7,418 nt of DNA from Gammaproteobacteria bacterium. GTDB taxonomy: Bacteria; Pseudomonadota; Gammaproteobacteria; Eutrophobiales; Eutrophobiaceae. The DNA lies in assembly GCA_018676275.1 (NCBI GenBank), contig JABHFC010000198.1, positions 1-7,418 on the forward strand. The letters run 5' to 3'. Positions 6,137 to 7,418 of the stretch are shown piece after piece. The notes below the pieces were generated by a model. That model was not told the DNA's origin. It was given only the letters and a program-made list of their open reading frames with translations, and did no database searches. Position numbers and translations under genes: made by a program. Positions within the stretch are counted from its first letter, which is position 1. Each line of letters starts with the position of its first letter.

Positions 6137-6616
6137 ATGGTTAGCAGGGACGTCTTGAACTGGTTGGAGAATGATAGCTTAACTCAGGAGGATATAATTT
6201 ATTTATTGGATAGATTATGTCGGCTAGGTACAAAATTCGAATCGAATGTAAGCCCTAAAGTAGTAATCTTCCTGAAAAGTAAAACACGATTGGATAATGT
6301 TAATAGAGAAGATGTCGCAAAATATCTGAACATGAGCAGCAGAACACTTTCCAGAAAATTGAAAAAAGAAGAGACAGGGTTCCAAAAGATCCTGGATGAA
6401 GAGAGGCAGCGACGCTGTTTTTATTGCATGGACTGCAACATTGTATGCGGTCAGGAAATAGTTGAATTACTAGGACTTTCAGATATATCTCATTTTTACA
6501 GAACCTTTAAACAGTGGACGGGTTACAGCTTTTCAGAAGCTAAGTCATTGTTGGCAGAAAATCACAGTGAAATTGACACTATTTTTCACAGACATAATGT
6601 TGAGATAAATAGATAA
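6137..6616 (+). CDS. Short AraC-family transcriptional regulator with a CxxCxxCxxxC motif
   Basis: A 159-residue DNA-binding protein and probable local regulator. The C-terminal ~90 residues form the two-HTH AraC/XylS domain: HTH1 at about 56-78 (NREDVAKYLNMSSRTLSRKLKKE) and HTH2 at about 105-127, with the family signature in SDISHFYRTFKQWTGYSF. Only about 50 residues precede it, so there is no room for the usual sugar- or ligand-binding domain. Overall the size is closer to SoxS/MarA-type than to full AraC proteins. The helix linking the HTH units contains Cys94, Cys97, Cys100 and Cys104 (CxxCxxCxxxC) where the family normally has Ala/Leu-rich residues. This suggests metal, Fe-S or redox sensing, but that is inference. 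AAGGA at 6126-6130 supports ATG 6137, 9 bases after the exporter stop, so it is probably co-transcribed. Likely targets are the promoter regions upstream of 2736 and 6711. Confidence 0.85.
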   Translation: MVSRDVLNWLENDSLTQEDIIYLLDRLCRLGTKFESNVSPKVVIFLKSKTRLDNVNREDVAKYLNMSSRTLSRKLKKEETGFQKILDEERQRRCFYCMDCNIVCGQEIVELLGLSDISHFYRTFKQWTGYSFSEAKSLLAENHSEIDTIFHRHNVEINR

Positions 6617-6637
6617 TTAGGTCGGGTGCTGACAAAC

Positions 6638-6685
6638 TGTATTTAATTAAACTGAAAATATTGAGTCAGCTGTTTTGTGTATTTA
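6638..6685 (+). promoter_or_regulatory. Direct-repeat regulator site candidate and weak promoter before the microcin gene
   Basis: TGTATTTA occurs at 6638-6645 and again at 6678-6685. The two copies are exactly 40 bp apart, close to four helical turns, and the similarity extends a few bases further. AraC-type proteins usually bind direct repeats, and one is encoded immediately upstream. A weak promoter TTGAGT (6661-6666), 17 bases, TAGTAA (6684-6689) overlaps the second copy. GCTGAC/GTCAGC (6628-6633 and 6665-6670) form an additional 6-bp inverted repeat. All of this is pattern-based. Confidence 0.3.
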
Positions 6686-6710
6686 GTAAATATTATCAAG
6701 GAGAGAAATT

Positions 6711-6950
6711 ATGCAAATTATGGATGGCCAAAATGAAGTAAGAGAGCTCACTTATAGTGAAATAGATCTCGTGAATGGAGGGCTTGATTTCGGGACAGGA
6801 CCTGGGGGTATTTTTAGTCTTCGCAACGTTACAAGAGCCGTAAGGTTAGCCGGTGGTATAGGCTTGTTGTATCAATCGGCCCAATTTGGTTATGATCTCG
6901 GGAGTTGGGGCTACAATACCTATACTCGTTATAAATATAGTTCAAGATAA
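6711..6950 (+). CDS. Double-glycine-leader peptide, probable class II microcin/bacteriocin precursor
   Basis: A 79-residue precursor. The leader (1-24) fits the double-glycine consensus recognised by C39 peptidases: Leu13 (-12), Thr14 (-11), Glu17 (-8), Ile18 (-7), Val21 (-4), Gly23-Gly24 (-2,-1), as in RELTYSEIDLVNGG. Cleavage after Gly24 would free a 55-residue core with ten Gly, six Tyr, no Cys and a net charge of about +4. The core has a Gly-rich start (GTGPGG), a central amphipathic or hydrophobic stretch (RAVRLAGGIGLLYQSAQFGY), and a Tyr/basic tail (YNTYTRYKYSSR). The absence of Cys excludes disulfides and lanthionines. There is no serine-rich siderophore-attachment end of the class IIb microcin type. 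AAGGAG (6698-6703), 7 bases before the ATG, is a strong ribosome binding site. A terminator follows at 6996-7034. The core sequence is not one I recognise; antibacterial activity is inferred from context. Confidence 0.85.
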   Translation: MQIMDGQNEVRELTYSEIDLVNGGLDFGTGPGGIFSLRNVTRAVRLAGGIGLLYQSAQFGYDLGSWGYNTYTRYKYSSR

Positions 6951-6991
6951 AGTTTAATTCTTGCAGTATGTTAATAGGCTTTAAATATTTG

Positions 6992-6997
6992 TATAAT
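6992..6997 (+). promoter_or_regulatory. Possible -10 box embedded in the terminator
   Basis: A perfect TATAAT overlaps the first two bases of the terminator's left arm. A TTAATA -35-like hexamer at 6971-6976 is 15 bases upstream, which is short. A transcript from here would start near 7004, after most of the left arm, so it could not form the terminator hairpin and could reach the membrane zincin gene. Weak evidence. Confidence 0.3.
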
Positions 6998-7034
6998 GCC
7001 ACCTGAAGTTTATTAACTCAGGTGGCATGTTTTT
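6996..7034 (+). terminator. Rho-independent terminator after the microcin gene
   Basis: ATGCCACCTGA (6996-7006) pairs perfectly with TCAGGTGGCAT (7018-7028), an 11-bp stem. Inside it, GTT/AAC (7008-7010 and 7015-7017) adds three pairs after a bulged A, closing a TATT loop. The hairpin is followed by G and five T (7030-7034). It lies 45 bases after the peptide stop and separates that gene from the membrane zincin ORF. Confidence 0.92.
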
Positions 7035-7055
7035 CATGCCAACCAGGAGAATGTA

Positions 7056-7418
7056 ATGGATAACTTCTCAGTTCAGTTCAAGTTAACTGCTCAAACAATG
7101 AACATAATGTACTGGTTATTGCTAATCAGCCCACTCGTGTTTTACTTGGTAATAAATATTACTGAATCCGGAGTTGAAGGATTATTTAGTAATGTTACGA
7201 GTGTCCATTCATTACAGTCCATCCCCGTTTTAATAGCAGTCTATGTATTACATGAAGCTCTGCATGCTCTCGGCGGTATGATTGTTGGGGCTAAACTGAG
7301 TAGTTTTAATTTTGGTTTTGACAAAAAATCGCTTTCTATCGAATTCGGTTGTGATGAACAGATGACACTTAAAGCATATTATTTTATGTTGCTGTTACCC
7401 TTCCTTGTGCTAACCCCA
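7056..7418 (+). CDS. Membrane HExxH zincin, DUF3267-like (3' partial); candidate immunity or processing protein
   Basis: An open frame of 121 codons reaching the right edge with no stop, so the gene continues beyond the window. AGGAGA (7045-7050) lies 5 bases before ATG 7056. The nearer ATG at 7051 is followed at once by TAA and is rejected. Residues about 15-36 form a first membrane helix. A second, about 55-78 (SIPVLIAVYVLHEALHALGGMIVGA), contains the zinc-metalloprotease motif HEALH (His66, Glu67, His70). A third hydrophobic stretch starts near 108 (YYFMLLLPFLVLTP). The motif inside a helix, followed by a short soluble segment and then a helix with a Pro, resembles DUF3267 putative zincins and, more distantly, M50 site-2 proteases. 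Position beside the microcin gene suggests producer self-protection, by analogy with CAAX-type membrane proteases in bacteriocin loci, or peptide processing. Both are inference. Confidence 0.75.
   Translation, partial: MDNFSVQFKLTAQTMNIMYWLLLISPLVFYLVINITESGVEGLFSNVTSVHSLQSIPVLIAVYVLHEALHALGGMIVGAKLSSFNFGFDKKSLSIEFGCDEQMTLKAYYFMLLLPFLVLTP

Overview
The window reads as a Gram-negative, moderately AT-rich proteobacterial chromosome. It holds a conserved housekeeping gene followed by an accessory block. The evidence for this kind of organism is a long-form (single-chain type) glycine dehydrogenase, an inner-membrane HlyD-type adaptor, which presupposes a cell envelope with a periplasm, and a HigB/HigA toxin-antitoxin pair. 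The genus cannot be determined from the sequence alone.

Layout, left to right, all on the + strand. (1) 1-1451: C-terminal half of gcvP, cut by the left edge. (2) 1452-2735: a gene-poor stretch carrying a higB-higA toxin-antitoxin operon (1819-2390). It sits between two directly repeated copies of a ~130-140 bp structured element (1497-1640 and 2434-2573). The higB promoter carries a perfect 12-bp palindrome between its -35 and -10. (3) 2736-6127: a type I export module, consisting of a HlyD-family adaptor that overlaps (ATGA) a C39-peptidase ABC exporter of the CvaB/RaxB type. The exporter is interrupted by an in-frame TAA at 5261-5263, although the rest of the 718-codon frame is intact. (4) 6137-6616: a short AraC-type regulator with a ferredoxin-like CxxCxxCxxxC cysteine pattern between its two helix-turn-helix units. 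(5) 6711-6950: a 79-residue double-glycine-leader peptide, the probable microcin/bacteriocin precursor. It is followed by a strong intrinsic terminator (6996-7034). (6) 7056-7418 (runs off the window): an integral-membrane HExxH (DUF3267-like) zincin, a candidate immunity or processing protein.

Inferred working of the block: the C39 domain would cut the precursor after Gly-Gly at the inner membrane. The ABC exporter and HlyD adaptor, with a TolC-like outer-membrane channel encoded elsewhere, would then secrete the 55-residue core. The AraC-type protein would control expression, and the membrane zincin would protect the producer or act on the peptide. The nonsense codon in the exporter implies that export is decayed, depends on a split transporter, or reflects a sequence error. 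The points most worth following up are that nonsense codon, the Cys-rich regulator, the zincin next to the microcin gene, and the repeat-bracketed toxin-antitoxin module.
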